Positions 22,411 through 34,441 of a DNA stretch of 64,000 nucleotides are shown piece by piece. Every line of letters starts with the position of its first letter. The first letter of the stretch is position 1. The stretch is from Quercus robur (Eukaryota > Streptophyta > Magnoliopsida > Fagales > Fagaceae). A program made the position numbers and the translations under genes. The DNA lies in assembly GCF_932294415.1 (NCBI RefSeq), contig NC_065538.1, forward strand, positions 49,538,343 to 49,602,342, written 5' to 3'. Below the pieces are notes generated by a model, which searched no databases, was not told the DNA's origin, and worked only from the letters and a program-made list of their open reading frames with translations.

Positions 22411-22923
22411 GTGGGGGAGATTGTAATACCCGGAAAAAAAAAAAAAAATCTTTTGTGAGGTCAATTTTATAATTTCTAATTATAAGGGAGTTTTTAGAAA
22501 ATAAGGTTGAAACCTTAACTATATATAAGTTTATTAAATCAACGTATAGAGAGAGATATTTTGAGAGAGGAGATTACTCAAAAGACTGAAGTAGAGAAGA
22601 ATTGACTACACCCTTAAGGTAAGAGCTTAAGAAATCTTGTTCTTTTGTCAAATTTAGACTTTATGTGGTATTAGAATATTTTCTTAGGTGGTTATTTTGA
22701 CAATAGTGAAACTATTTAAATATTCAAAAGTTTTAAGGATGCAAACGAAGAAAAGCTTAGATTTATATTTTTGTAAACTGACCAGCATACTTGCAGATTT
22801 TTCTAAGTTTAGTAATAAGCGTATATTGAAGCTACAGATTTAAGCAAGTAAGGGGTCAAGTTTCTACACAATGTTTGTGTCAGGAAACTGTACCAAATGG
22901 ATGGATTTGGAGAAAAACGATAC
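22411..22923 (+). repeat. Polypurine tract and start of a gypsy-type 3' LTR
   Basis: GTGGGGGAGA (22411-22420) followed by TGTAATACCCGG (22422) is the usual junction between the polypurine tract and 3' LTR in plant gypsy chromoviruses. The LTR seems to continue, cut by the element at 22924-24203, possibly to near 25900. Its right end cannot be fixed. Assignment to the same element as 15916 is uncertain. Confidence 0.45.
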
Positions 22924-24203
22924 GAGCACTAGCATTGAGAAATGCTATGCTATACTATTATACCATCCCAAAAAGCCACTTTATTACTTATACCATCCCA
23001 TTTTACAATACCTCCCACATCCTAAAATTCTATTCTTATTAAAATATTATTCTTTAATCTTTTTTATTATTTCTTTTTAACCAATATTTTTTTTCAGTAC
23101 CACTTTCCTAGGCTTTCCAACCGTTTTTTTTTTTTTTTTTTCCTCAGCCTCCCTCAACCTCTAGCATTGGTTCATCTCACAGAACCCCACACACACAGAC
23201 CCATCAACAAAGCCACACACAGCCACACACACAATCCATCAAACCAGAGCCAACAACGGCCACCACACCCACCACCCAAGCCACCGATCAGAAACCACAC
23301 GGCCGATTTGAAACCCACCGGAGCAAACCCATTCAAAAAACCACAACCAAAAACACCGGACCCAAGCCTAAAACAACCAAAAACCAGCCCCAAAAACACC
23401 GGTCACAGCCAAAAACCACAACCACCACACCCACGCCGTCACCCACGACCCAAACACCGGACCCACAACCCACCCACGACCCAACCAAGACCCAAACCCC
23501 GGACCCAACCACGACCCACAACCCCTTTAAGCACAAAAACCACAACAACAACCAAAAACCACAACCAAAAACACCTGACCCACGCCAAAAACAACCAAAA
23601 ACCACAACCAAAAACACCGGTCACAGCCAAAAACCCACTCCGATCTTCGATCTCCGTGACCCACGCCATGACCCACTCCGATCTCTGTGACCGACAACTC
23701 ACCTCAGCCATACCCACCACTTCTTTTAAGCCCCGGTCATAGCCAAAAAAAAAAAAAAAAATAGATGAGAAAGAGATGGATGATGTTTGGGTTTGAAAGA
23801 GGAAAGAGCAGATGAGCGGTGACCGGTGCTTGAAGAGCAGATGAGCCGATGAGAAAGAGAGAATGAAGAGAACGGAGCGGTGATCGGTGCTTGAAGAGCA
23901 GATGAGCCGATGAGAAAGAGAGAATGAAGAGAACGGAGAGAGCAGATGAGAAAGAGAGAATGAAGAGAGAGAAGATTACAGAATTTATGGGAGGAGAGAG
24001 AAATTATGGGTTGATTAAAATATATTTTTTTTTTTTTTACAATTGTGCTACAGTACAATTCTAAAGATAGAATTGTACTGTAGCACAATTGTATAATTTT
24101 TTACAATTCCTGTGTTTAGCATCCTTTGATGCAGCACATTTTGAACCATAAAATGCTAAAAAGGACCTAAATATAACATTAGCATTTTTCAATGCTAGTG
24201 CTC
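22924..24203. mobile_element. Non-autonomous DNA element with 24-bp inverted repeats
   Basis: The ends are GAGCACTAGCATTGAGAAAT and, reversed, GAGCACTAGCATTGAAAAAT; they match over 24 bp with one mismatch. The interior (about 23170-23720) is a C/A-rich low-complexity stretch full of ACCCA and CACCGG motifs. It is followed by an imperfect tandem duplication (about 23820-23960) and a short hairpin around ACAATTGTGCTACAGTACAA at 24039-24090. No transposase is present. I could not identify a clear target duplication. The proline-rich frames on either strand are composition artefacts. Confidence 0.75.
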
Positions 24204-24233
24204 TTATAGGTTTAGGTTTGAGCTTTGACAAGT

Positions 24234-24269
<36 letters not shown>

Positions 24270-24370
24270 GTAATGTAAGTGTTGTACTTGAAGGATGGCC
24301 CACGTCCTTGTCTTCCTAGTGTGATATAGCAGTAGGAGCTATAGCCTTATCTTTTAAGGCATTGATGGTG

Positions 24371-24422
<52 letters not shown>

Positions 24423-24967
24423 GATAGGTGGAATTTTGGTGTAAGATAAGCAGACAAATATGAGATATTTTTAATAGTCTTTCTTTTGGTCGGGTACCAT
24501 TATAAGTCTTTCTTGAATGATTTGATTATTGAGTAAATAGTGCTTATAAATTTGTTAGGTGAGATCTAAAGATTTTAGAGAAAGTATTAGAAAGAAGTTC
24601 TTTGTGATGAGTTAGTTGAGGTAAGTAACCTTATCCTAATTGGTTTTATTTTGCATATTTTAATTATTGAAAATTGTTTACAGTTGTTACAATTTTATTT
24701 CTATTGTATTACTGATTTCAAGTAAAGAATTATCACAAATATATCTGATTAGTAAATATATGATGTATTTTATTAAATTCTTTTTTAGCTATATTGATTT
24801 AAAGTAAAGAATTATAGAAATATCACAAATAGATTTAAATAATGAATATATGATTATATATATATATATATATATAAATATATATGTATTTGAATAAGAT
24901 ATATTTTTTGTTAGATACCATGATTTCATATATACGATTATGAACAATCTGACTATGAATTTATTCT
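24204..24967. other. AT-rich stretch with poly(A) and long (AT)n
   Basis: It contains an A run at 24235-24266, an (AT)n microsatellite at about 24376-24421 and a (TA)n at about 24853-24884. It is probably part of the long degenerate LTR. No gene. Confidence 0.6.
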
Positions 24968-25129
24968 GATGCCCAGCCAATGGGGATTATTTATTGGTAC
25001 TCTGATACCCAAACCAATGGGAGTTATTCATTGGTACTCTGATATCCAGCCAATGGGAGTTATTTATTGGTACTCTGATACCAAACCAATGGGGGTTATT
25101 CATTGGTATTCTAGTACCCAGTCACAGGG
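24968..25129. repeat. 36-bp tandem repeat, four copies plus a partial fifth
   Basis: Units start with GATACCCARCCAATGGG and end with TTATTTATTGGTACTCT; unit lengths are 36, 37, 36 and 36 bp, and the last is incomplete. There is no spacer between units, so it is not CRISPR-like. It probably belongs to the LTR of the gypsy remnant. Confidence 0.9.
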
Positions 25130-25174
25130 ATATAGCGCAACCATAGTCATAAGATTGTTAAAAATATGAATTAT

Positions 25175-25335
25175 GTTTGAATATTTGAACTATTTTAAGT
25201 TCTTAAAACTACATATGTGATTTTGGAAAGGTTTGAGTATTTGAACTATTTTAAGTCCTTAAAACTACATATGTGATTTTGGAAATGTTTGAGTATTTGA
25301 ACTAATTTGAGTCATTAAAATTGCTTATGTATTTT
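25175..25335. repeat. 56-bp tandem repeat, nearly three copies
   Basis: Units start at 25175, 25231 and 25287 with GTTTGARTATTTGAACTA. The first two are nearly identical; the third is more diverged and shortened. Confidence 0.9.
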
Positions 25336-25588
25336 TTTTCTTTTTTTTGGAACATATTGTAAGTAATAGCTTTGATATATGGAAAACTGACTACTTTCTA
25401 AACCATCTATGATATATTTGTCAAATTAAAGTATGTGATCTATTTGCAACTTATTATTTTAAGACTATGAAACTTCTTTAGTTATTTTTGAAAACCCATA
25501 GTGTATTATAACTTTTGAAGACTTGTATTACATCTTATTACTTTATAGATCTATTGCTTAATAGAACTTATTAGGACTTTGGTTACTT

Positions 25589-25880
25589 ATTAAGTTGTCA
25601 ACTCACTCCATTTTTCCCCTCCAGTTTCAGATTGTGAAGAATAGCAAGTTTTGGGAGTTTTGATTTTGTGTTGTGAGCAGGAAAGAAGTTTAGTGATTTT
25701 GGGATTGGATGGTCTTCTAATAGTTTGGAAGACCATCCAATCCCAAAATTATTGAGTTGTCAACTCACTCCCTTTTTCCCTTCCAGTTTCAGATTGTGAA
25801 GAATAGTAAGTTTTGGGGGTTTTGATGTTATGTTATGAGCAGGAAAGAAGCTTAGTGATTTTAGGATTGGATGGTCTTCC
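25589..25880. repeat. Tandem duplication (about 162-bp period) with a perfect hairpin between copies
   Basis: Copy 1 is 25589-25717 and copy 2 is 25751-25879, both running from ATTRAGTTGTCAACTCACTC to GGATTGGATGGTCTTC. Between them, the last 22 bases of copy 1 (25696-25717) are repeated in perfect inverse orientation at 25728-25749 with a 10-base loop. Confidence 0.9.
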
Positions 25881-26209
25881 AAACTATTGACCCTACAAAA
25901 GATTTACTTAAATACCCATCCTTTTAATCTTTTTTTTTTTTTTCGTGTATTACATATATATATATATATATATATATTTGGATATATGGTGAATTGACAA
26001 TGTAACTTTTTGTGAGATTTCATTGTGTAATAACTCATCAATTATTAATGCCTAGATTTAGTTGCTACAAAGAATCTTTTAGTCATTTTTTTCCATTCAA
26101 ATCTTTGTTTTTTCCATTCAAATCTCTGTGTTTGATAAAAAATCTGGGGAAAGAACAAAGAAGTGCTACCCCGCAGTGGGCTAAATTATATAATGTCTAT
26201 GGACCTATT
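25881..26209. other. AT-rich spacer with (TA)n
   Basis: A T run (25930-25943) and a (TA)n tract (25954-25976) are present; no gene. Confidence 0.6.
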
Positions 26210-26790
26210 TAGGCCGCTCTCTTAGCCTTCGATTTTGTTCTCTTCTACTGAAATGATTTACTTTAGAAAAACAAAACGAGAGAGAGACAGAGACTATGCC
26301 ATCACATGACAAACATAAAACTCTAGCTAGACTGACAAAATAAGCAAATGACTTATTACTATAACATGCTAGAACTCTAGGATGGCCAACTCAAATGAAT
26401 CTGTCAATTGAATCGATCTAATGTAGTAATCCACATCTACTAATCAACATCAGGAAAGGGAAAATTAATGCTAGGAAGACCCACAAAAATCACCTTAATA
26501 GCCTAAAACAAAAAAAAAATGTCCATACAACATATCTTCACGTCTCAAAACTCTCAATGATTTCAGGTTTGTGATAAATGATAACCCCTTTCACTTCTCT
26601 CTTATCGTTAGACTTTTCTTCATTTCTTCCCTGTTCATTCGAATATAGAAAAGTAGACTTTTAAAAGGAAAATGATGTATAGATAACAGTAATTCATTCT
26701 GTTCCCACGATTTGATGAATGCTGAGCTAATGAATTGAAAGCCAAAGCCCTCTCAGTTGAAAATTATGTATTGGTGGTCCACCTAAACAT
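26210..26790. repeat. Duplicated segment, arm B (LINE empty site)
   Basis: This is homologous to 10190-11007 (see that entry). At 26740-26755 it has AAAGCCAAAGCCCTCTCAG, the same sequence the LINE used as target at 11008-11023 in arm A, but without a LINE. It therefore preserves the pre-insertion state. Confidence 0.75.
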
Positions 26791-29700
26791 TAGAGAATAC
26801 ACGCATTAAAACAAAACCAAATTAAATAAATGTATCGTCTACATTGACGTGACCAAATTGATCGTTGTAGAAGGCAGAGCTGGCGAAAAGGTATCCATAG
26901 AAAAAGACGTGTGTATATTGTAAAGCAAATTTGGACAGATCATGAAGTCAAAATTACAGACTTTTTTAAGTTTTAACACCTACTACCATAGTACCATATA
27001 TGTTGCCTACTTGCCTTGCCATGGATCTCCACCTGTTCATTTTGTTGAAATTTTTTGCTTATGTTTTTTTTCTCAGCTGACTTTGGATTCTGTCTACATT
27101 TGGCTTGTGGGATTTGAATATGGTTGCCACGGAAATGGGAAATTTCACGAGTTCTACCTCCACCATATTTGGCTTGTAGGATTTGATTTGGAATGTGAAA
27201 GATGATTGGAAATTGAATTCCACGATGTGTACTATCCTACTAGTAGGTTAATCTTAGACTATATGGGTAGTTTTAAAACAGATTAAGACGGCGGGAAGGC
27301 TTTAGTTTATGGATTTGGACTTTAAATTATGAAGACATGCCTTGTAAGTTATGATTTCCGATTCTTCACCCAAATCTTTAATATGCTTTTTTTTCATTAA
27401 ATTTGAAATTCCCCATTTGGCAATCAATAACTTCAACAATCATCTACTACTGCCCTGCTTATCAAAAAAATCATCTACTACTGCCCCTATACTCTCAATT
27501 GCTGTCTGCATTACACAGTAACCTGACAGGGAAAATCCCAGATTCGAATACAAAAGAATTGCTCACAACATAGGCAGTGAATGTGTTATGTGTATCCCAC
27601 TTCTTAGTTGCCTTAAGTTTTACAATTCCATAATCAGATGTTAATAGAGAAAGTCTCCAAACACAAAATTTGACAACGGCTGATATGGCAAATTGTTTTT
27701 TCTTTTTTTTTTTTGGGTGGGGGGGGGGGGGGGGGGGGGGGGGTAAATGCTAAATATTGATTTCGATAATAAACCCAAATAAGAATCAGTAAAATTTTGC
27801 CAACTTAGCCGAATAAAATAAAATAAAAAAACATTTGCCACCCTGCATCATTTTGAGGTTGACATAATTAACAACCTATAATACAAAAAAGGGGTTCCCC
27901 CACTTACTAACAAAAGTAAGGTTCTGTTATATGAGGCATTCTCAGTCATTAGAGGATAATACCAAAACAGAAGCTGCAAAAAAGACAAACTGTGTCTCCA
28001 ATAAAAGCAGAACAGTCCTGAACGGAACTAAAAATTTAAAAATAGGGAACCACATGCCAGTCCCCAGAAGAGACCTGAATGGAACTTAAAATTTAATAAC
28101 CAGTAAGCACATGCTATGGGGCATTGCCCCCATATAGATAGCCACGACTAAACTGCTCATCTATGTTATAATGTGTCCATCAATGTCCTATATTTGGAAA
28201 GATAAAAACTAAAATATTGCCAAACTTCTGTGCATTGTAATCTTTCCAGAATTTCTGATTCATGTTTTGTATGCAACCCTCGTGCCAATAAGGGGCCTAC
28301 ATTCAATGATGAAAAAGCACTAGCTAATTGCTTGGCCAAACTGCAACATCATCAAATCAACATTCGCTCAATCCGGTACAAATTTATTTGGTATCATCAA
28401 GAAAATTTTAATATTGAAAATTCAATAACACAACAGTAGTTACAGTGCCATGCATGATGTATCAACCTTACTGAAAAAATATCCACTCAATCCTGCTCCA
28501 GGTTCAGTTGGTATCAATATCATGAACAAACTATCACAGCAATATCAATATCACAGATATCCGAGCATGCCACTAACACATACATGGCCAAACCTGGTGT
28601 CTGATTGTCACACGCTTTTTCGTTTAGCTTTTAATACCTCACTTTTTTTTCGATTACAAGTATACTCTAGCTACTTTTACGGGTTCTCATATGGACCACC
28701 ATTGACATCATTTTTTTTACCTACTACAAACAATTTGCCACATCAGCTGTTGTGAAATTTTGTGTCTATTAACTTTCACTACGTTGATGCCAAATGGATG
28801 CTGAAGATGTGTGAGGTAGCAAACATAATGAAATTGATTGGATTTCTATTTTAGAAAAAATTAAATTTACTTGCTTCAAGGATATACATGTCAATATGTC
28901 ATTCATTTCCTTTTAGCAATCCTAAGGAGATTTGTATACCAAGCACTCTTGACATTCCCTGTTCCTTTGTTTGCTTAATCAAACATCCCACCCAATTACT
29001 CAAATTGAAAAGATATACCTCTCCAATTTAAACTATATTCACCATAGTCCATACTCAACTTTCAAAGAAAAGAAACACAAAACAAAACAAGAACACAGAC
29101 AAGCTCTCTCATTTCAGTGACTCTAGGCATAGATCCAGGGCAGGCAGTAGTCCATGGCTTCATGTCACTCATCTCCATTGAGAAAAAGTAATCTATCTCC
29201 AGATAACCAGCCAGATTCAGACAATCAGGGTAAATCTTGCAAAATACTTTGTGATGGCATGCGCTATTTATCAGTTAGATAGAGTTTTGGCATGCATATT
29301 AGCAATGTAGAATTAATAGACAGACAGGAGATGTGACATGAATAATTCTGATCGATGATTACTTGGCTATATAAATCCTACTAGATTTGCCCACATCTCC
29401 TTATGTACTCTCCAGGGTGTCTATCATGTGCACCAACATTTCACCAAAATTAGGTAATAAATCAACTTCCCTCTTTCATTTACACCAAACAATGCCCCAG
29501 CATGATTGCATTGCAATTCATCCTGCACATCTAAAGAAATCAGGGTTTCCATCACAACTCATTTAGGTTGTATTTGAGTACCCAACAATAGAAGGTGGAA
29601 AGCAAAACTATTCTTATCAAGAAAAGCAAGCATAAAGTGATATCAGAAGTAACAATGAACAAAATATGATTCCCATTAAAAGTAGCTTTAGACCAGGATC

Positions 29701-30681
29701 CCTGCATATATACTGCCCTCCATCATCTAAGTTTCCCAAGCACATTTCACTACCTCAGTTGTTCAACTTAACATCAACAACTTCATCCAATAGCTTTTAC
29801 ATAAAATCAAACTCTACTGCTATAGTGGTGTCCTTTGACTAATCCAAATTGAACTGTCCACTAGTTCTTCTCTATTTGAACTCATTACAAATTCCTAATC
29901 ATTGGAATAATTTCTCACATTAGCAAATGTGATATCCCACTAGACTACATACGAAGAAATGCAATTTTCATGAAAGCTGTTCTTGAATCCATTAAGTGCA
30001 GGATTCCATCTCATACTTCTAATTCTGTATCAAAATACAGTCACTTCTCCATAACCCCCTTTTACTTTATCAACCATTCAGATGAGGACTGCCCTTTCCC
30101 AAATTCAAACTAATCAGCAAGTGCATTATCTACATTCAGAATGTGAAAAATGCCATTAACCTTCTAACATCCTCCCACAAAATCTCTTAACCTAGTAACA
30201 TTTGACAAATTGCAGATAGATGCCAAAAATAACAGATATAGCACATTCCCCATATGAAATTCAGTAGCAAATTTACTTAAAAATTGAAGGATTTTAATTC
30301 CCCACTTGCCACCATAGTAGAATGAACTTAAATAACAGTCCCAAACTAGTTGCAGTTTGTAATTCCACAAAATGTACCATTAGTACTAACTAGTAATACA
30401 CATTCAGCAACCCAAGAAGATGGAAAGTAGAAAAACTGTACTCCATTCTTTATAAATTTATCTAGGATTTCCCGATACAACAATAAAATACGAAATTAGA
30501 TGAATCTAAAGTTCCTAAGTAACACAACAGAACATTCAAAGACAAGGAAAACATATATCATATACTACATTTTAGTAAAAGAAAAAAGGTGAGACAGAAA
30601 GAGAAAAAAGAAAAGCATACCCTTTTCCCTTCCTTTCTCAATCTCTCTCTCTCTCTTTTTACTATCTCTTTCACTCCCAAT
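26791..30681. other. Gene-free stretch with a long G run
   Basis: No coding region is supported. There is a 25-base G homopolymer at 27719-27743 on the plus strand. A small imperfect repeat, ATTTGGCTTGTRGGATTTG, occurs at about 27100 and 27169. Frames near 28230-28755 look like chance. The last few hundred bases before 30682 are presumably the 3' UTR/downstream region of the CIPK gene, which is read on the minus strand. Confidence 0.5.
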
Positions 30682-32169
30682 CTATTCAGTATCCGAAGGA
30701 GGATATGAAGGTGGGTATGAAGAAGTATCCGAAGCTGCAAACGAAGCCGAAGAAGAAAACGAAGAACCACCAGCACGAGCACCAGCAGCAGCTGCTTCAG
30801 CTTCTTCTAGCATCAAATTCTGCAACCCGGGTCTCAATTCGTTGTTACAGAAATCATCATACTCTCCTTTATCCCCTCCTTTCTTCTTCACTTCTAGCAC
30901 CACCAAACTCGGCGTCAATTCGAAAATCTCAGCCGCAATCGTCAATGGCCCCTTAATTCCTTCCCTTGACCCCTCCAAGCTCACCCTGCAATCCTTCTTC
31001 CTCACTGTAAAGCTGACCAGCTTCGCTATCTCCTCCAATTTCGATATAATTTTCGATACAGGTGCACCAGATACAAACCTCGACTCATCCCCACCTTCTT
31101 CAAACAACCCAGATAAATCAAACCCGCGTGAGAACGATATTATATCAAAAGCATTCAAGCTCGCCGGCCTCGGCAACGTGCCCACCCTCTTCGACCTCCT
31201 AGCAGCCTCAAACCCCGATTCTGATTCCGTCTCGGATAGAGACGAAACCGAATCATTATCATCTTCCTCCTCCTCTTCCTTCTCATCCACCACATTACAC
31301 ACCCTATCATCCTCTATATAAAACTTGATGTGCTTAAACCCCTTCTTAAACCACCGATTCTCCATGATTTCCGGAATCGTAAACCGGGTCTCAGGGTTTG
31401 TATCAAGAAGCCGAGTTAATAGCCGAGTCAACTCAGGCGAAAACCACCTCGGACACCGAAACTCACCCTTGTAAATCTTCTTATACATAGACATAATGTT
31501 CTGGTCATGAAAAGGCAAATACCCAGCCATCAAAACGAAGAGTACAACCCCACAAGACCAAATATCAACCTTACCAGCCTCGTAGCCCTTTCGACCCAAA
31601 ACCTCGGGAGCCACATAAGCAGGTGTACCACAAAACGTGTGAAACAGCCCGTCTTGTCGAATCTGATCGGACACGGCACTGAGTCCGAAATCCGAAACTT
31701 TCAGATCTCCATTGTCGTCGAGCAAGAGATTCTCGGGTTTAAGGTCGCGGTGATAAACCCCACGCGAGTGGCAAAAAGCGACGGCCGAGATCAATTGTTG
31801 GAAGTACTTGCGAGCTATGTCCTCTTTGAGCCGACCTTTGGCAACCTTGTTGAACAGCTCGCCGCCTCGCACGTATTCCATGACGAAGTAGATTTTGGAT
31901 TTCGTGGCCATGACTTCGAAGAGTTGCACGATGTTCGGGTGTCGGACACGGCGGAGGATCGAGATCTCGCGCTTGATGTGAGCGATCAGACCCCCTTTCA
32001 GGATTTTCTCCTTGTCGATTACCTTGATGGCCACGCTTTCGTTGGTTTTCACGTTCCGAGCGTGGTAGACTTTCGCGAAGGTACCGTGGCCTAGGAGTTT
32101 TCCGACCTCGTACCGCCCTAACAGAAGGGCTTGCGCTTCTTTCTTGGTTGTGTTTTTGTTGTTTGCCAT
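30682..32169 (-). CDS. CBL-interacting protein kinase, CIPK12/18/19 group
   Basis: This encodes a 495-residue SnRK3-type Ser/Thr kinase that is activated by calcineurin B-like calcium sensors and phosphorylates transporters and channels, usually at membranes. The kinase domain spans residues 19-273: glycine loop GHGTFAKV, Lys49, catalytic Asp142 in [11 protein letters not shown] at 160-162, activation loop with [14 protein letters not shown]. An acidic linker (297-308) precedes the CBL-binding NAF motif ([18 protein letters not shown] from 339) and the phosphatase-interaction segment (about 387-417). All key residues are present. It is intronless, like the intron-poor CIPK clade, and ends in PPSDTE, a tail I recall from CIPK12-type proteins. 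The frame is open upstream to 32307 but there is no in-frame ATG there; 32167-32169 is the first one. Exact orthology needs a tree. Confidence 0.96.
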   Translation of the reverse strand: MANNKNTTKKEAQALLLGRYEVGKLLGHGTFAKVYHARNVKTNESVAIKVIDKEKILKGGLIAHIKREISILRRVRHPNIVQLFEVMATKSKIYFVMEYVRGGELFNKVAKGRLKEDIARKYFQQLISAVAFCHSRGVYHRDLKPENLLLDDNGDLKVSDFGLSAVSDQIRQDGLFHTFCGTPAYVAPEVLGRKGYEAGKVDIWSCGVVLFVLMAGYLPFHDQNIMSMYKKIYKGEFRCPRWFSPELTRLLTRLLDTNPETRFTIPEIMENRWFKKGFKHIKFYIEDDRVCNVVDEKEEEEEDDNDSVSSLSETESESGFEAARRSKRVGTLPRPASLNAFDIISFSRGFDLSGLFEEGGDESRFVSGAPVSKIISKLEEIAKLVSFTVRKKDCRVSLEGSREGIKGPLTIAAEIFELTPSLVVLEVKKKGGDKGEYDDFCNNELRPGLQNLMLEEAEAAAAGARAGGSSFSSSASFAASDTSSYPPSYPPSDTE

Positions 32170-32454
32170 TCTTCTTTCTTTTTTTCTTTTTTTGAAATGA
32201 AAATGAGAACCTTTTCTTTTAGAAATGGAATGAAAGGGTTTTTGTGGTGGTGTTGGTGGTGATGGTGGACCTAGTTTTTGTCGTGCTTTGTGTTTGTGAT
32301 GATGCACGCCTCCATTGGCTTGGAAACTGCCTATAGGCTATATAGGTCTAGCTAAAATAAATGGGTTTCTTATTTTCTTATTTGGTTTTTTTTGTGTAAA
32401 GAATTGAGAGATCAATCATGAAATGAGTCGGAGGGGTTTGTGGGTTGAGAGATT

Positions 32455-32464
32455 CCTTTTATAT
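32455..32464 (-). promoter_or_regulatory. Candidate TATA box of the CIPK gene
   Basis: On the minus strand this reads ATATAAAAGG, a good plant TATA box, about 290 bases before the start codon. It would give a 5' leader of roughly 255 bases, whose part next to the ATG is CT/A-rich. Inferred from sequence and position only. Confidence 0.5.
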
Positions 32465-32576
32465 GGGGTATATGCTATTGAATTTTTTTCTCTTATTTTT
32501 TTTTATAAATATAAATAAGTGAGAGTTTGGTATGTGTGGTCACGTTCTTCCCCTATTATGGCATGAAACTGTCTCA

Positions 32577-32915
32577 GTAACAGTGGGATTTACTACTACT
32601 ACTTAAACTCATAATTCTTGAACTTACCGGTGTAACTAATCGCAAAGATTTTCTACCACTAAGCGACTTACTCGGGAGTTAAGAGTTGTATGCTATTGAT
32701 ACTCGCTAATTATTAGTAATTAAGACTCTCGCACGTGGTCAACTTGCTGAGTAATAGTAAGATTTGCTATTACTTGAATTCATAATTTCCGAACTTACTA
32801 TTGTAATTAATCACAAAGATTTTCTACCAGCGACGTGTTCGGGAGGTGAGGGTTGTATACTATATTGCTATTGCTATTGATACTATTTGCTAATTACCAG
32901 TAGTTGACTGCCACA
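32577..32915. repeat. Diverged tandem duplication (about 174 bp) upstream of CIPK
   Basis: Copies begin at 32577 (GTAACAGTGGGATTT) and 32751 (GTAATAGTAAGATTT) and share AATCRCAAAGATTTTCTACCA and TGCTATTGATACT. It lies about 110-460 bases upstream of the candidate TATA box of the CIPK gene. Confidence 0.8.
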
Positions 32916-34403
32916 ATGTGCCAAGCTATCTTTTTATTATTTTTTATTTTTTAAGTTTCTGCAATTTCTGATTCAGTCAATGTTAAGTGTTAAGTCTGTT
33001 TCTTCCTCGTCCTTTCCACGTAAGTTCATTGCAAGTTTACGAAAACATTTCGTGGACCATGACTTCCTGTGCAAATCACCATCTCGTTACCATTTTAAAG
33101 TTTTTTTATTTTTTTAATGACGAATAGATTATTTGAAAAAATAAAATATGTATCACTCACTGGTTTTGGAAAGTTGAAAAGTTTGACAAATTCATTTGCT
33201 AAAATAAATCGTGGCCTAAATCATTAGTGCTTAAATCAAAGATACGAGAATAGTGGGTTATAGGAAAGCTACTGACTGAATCATTAATGCTTAAATCATT
33301 TCAATTGGAATTGGTACACTGTCATAGTGAGATATTTTCAGCTAGATGGAATTCTTTACCATATTTTTTTTAATAAATAAAACAAAGCTTTTGAAATAAT
33401 AAGGCAGGTTTCATGATAATAGCACTTCATTAGTATTGCATTGAATTTCCTTTGAAAAACACTATCACTGTGCTTTAGTTGTCTCATTTGAAAGGAATAA
33501 AATTCACCTCAAAACCATGGGTAATTCTCATCATCAAATCTTTAAACTATTTCTGCCTTATGAATACATTTATTAGCTTTTACTGAAATGTTTTTTTTTT
33601 TTAAAGTGTGTTAAAATATATTTCTACTATGAAAAAATAAGAAAAAGGTAAAGTTTTAAATAGTTGTATATAAATTTTTTCTTTTTTTAAAGCTTATAAT
33701 CCAATACCAAACAAACACAAATGGTTGAAGAGAAATTTTCTAGAAGTCTTAACAATTGTTGAGATTCTAACCATTCAAATTAGTGGATTGAATTTTTTTT
33801 TTATATTATCAAATTTTAAATAAATGTTATTTATTCAAATTATTGACAGTACGGTAAAATCTAAATCATTCACTTAGTCATAAATGATTAGGATTTTGAA
33901 GGATTTTCCCTTTAATTAATGATTAGGAATCGTAGTCAAAATTGGGGCATATCGGTAATATATGAATTTTTAACGGCTCTCTCTCTACCTCATTTATGAG
34001 TCACAAAGAAGAAATGTCTCAAATATAGAGATGTCCCATGACCATGAGGACCAAGAGAGACACAGCATATTTTTGCTAATAGCTAGAGAGACAGCATATT
34101 TTCTTTTTCTGTTTTTGAGAAAAGACACAGCATATTTTCTTACCAAACTGTCACCATTTTTATTTCATGTCTTAGCTAGCACTAGCATGAACATTTTTCA
34201 GTCTTATATTTGACACAATTAATGTTGCTGACATGTATTCGTGCATTACACGTAGTATTAACTCATTTGCATAATTGCATTACAAATCAAATCAAATCAT
34301 TAGTGTTCCCACAGAGTAACTTTAAAAATACCCCACACCAAACAAATGATCACCGTTGATCTTGCATAATCAGACATTTGAATAAAAAATCCATCTTCGA
34401 TTT
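32916..34403. other. Intergenic, AT-rich; nothing recognised
   Basis: No coding, RNA or structured repeat seen apart from homopolymer tracts. Confidence 0.5.
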
Positions 34404-34420
34404 GAAGCCACTAAAGATTT

Positions 34421-34441
34421 TTTTTTTTTTTTTTTTGATGG
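34421..34441 (-). mobile_element. Poly(A) micro-insertion with 17-bp target duplication
   Basis: A 21-base insert, reading CCATC followed by A's on the minus strand, lies between two perfect copies of GAAGCCACTAAAGATTT (34404-34420 and 34442-34458). This is the footprint of LINE-type retrotransposition that copied almost nothing but the tail. Confidence 0.8.

Noticed and set aside
23167-23742. Proline/threonine-rich 191-codon frame and its antisense partners
   Set aside because: They follow from the C/A-rich low-complexity core of the 22924-24203 element; several frames on both strands are open for the same reason.
24968-25129. CRISPR-like array
   Set aside because: Units are directly adjacent without spacers and the sequence is plant DNA; it is a plain tandem repeat.
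28230-28755. Two adjacent plus-strand frames as a small gene
   Set aside because: No motif, no splice or promoter context that stands out, and composition is that of the surrounding AT-rich DNA.
31507-32094. 195-codon plus-strand frame across the kinase gene
   Set aside because: It is the antisense shadow of the CIPK kinase domain; the minus strand explains every conserved motif.
32170-32307. 46-residue N-terminal extension of CIPK
   Set aside because: The frame is open but its first codon is GTG and there is no in-frame ATG before 32169; the family starts shortly before the kinase domain.
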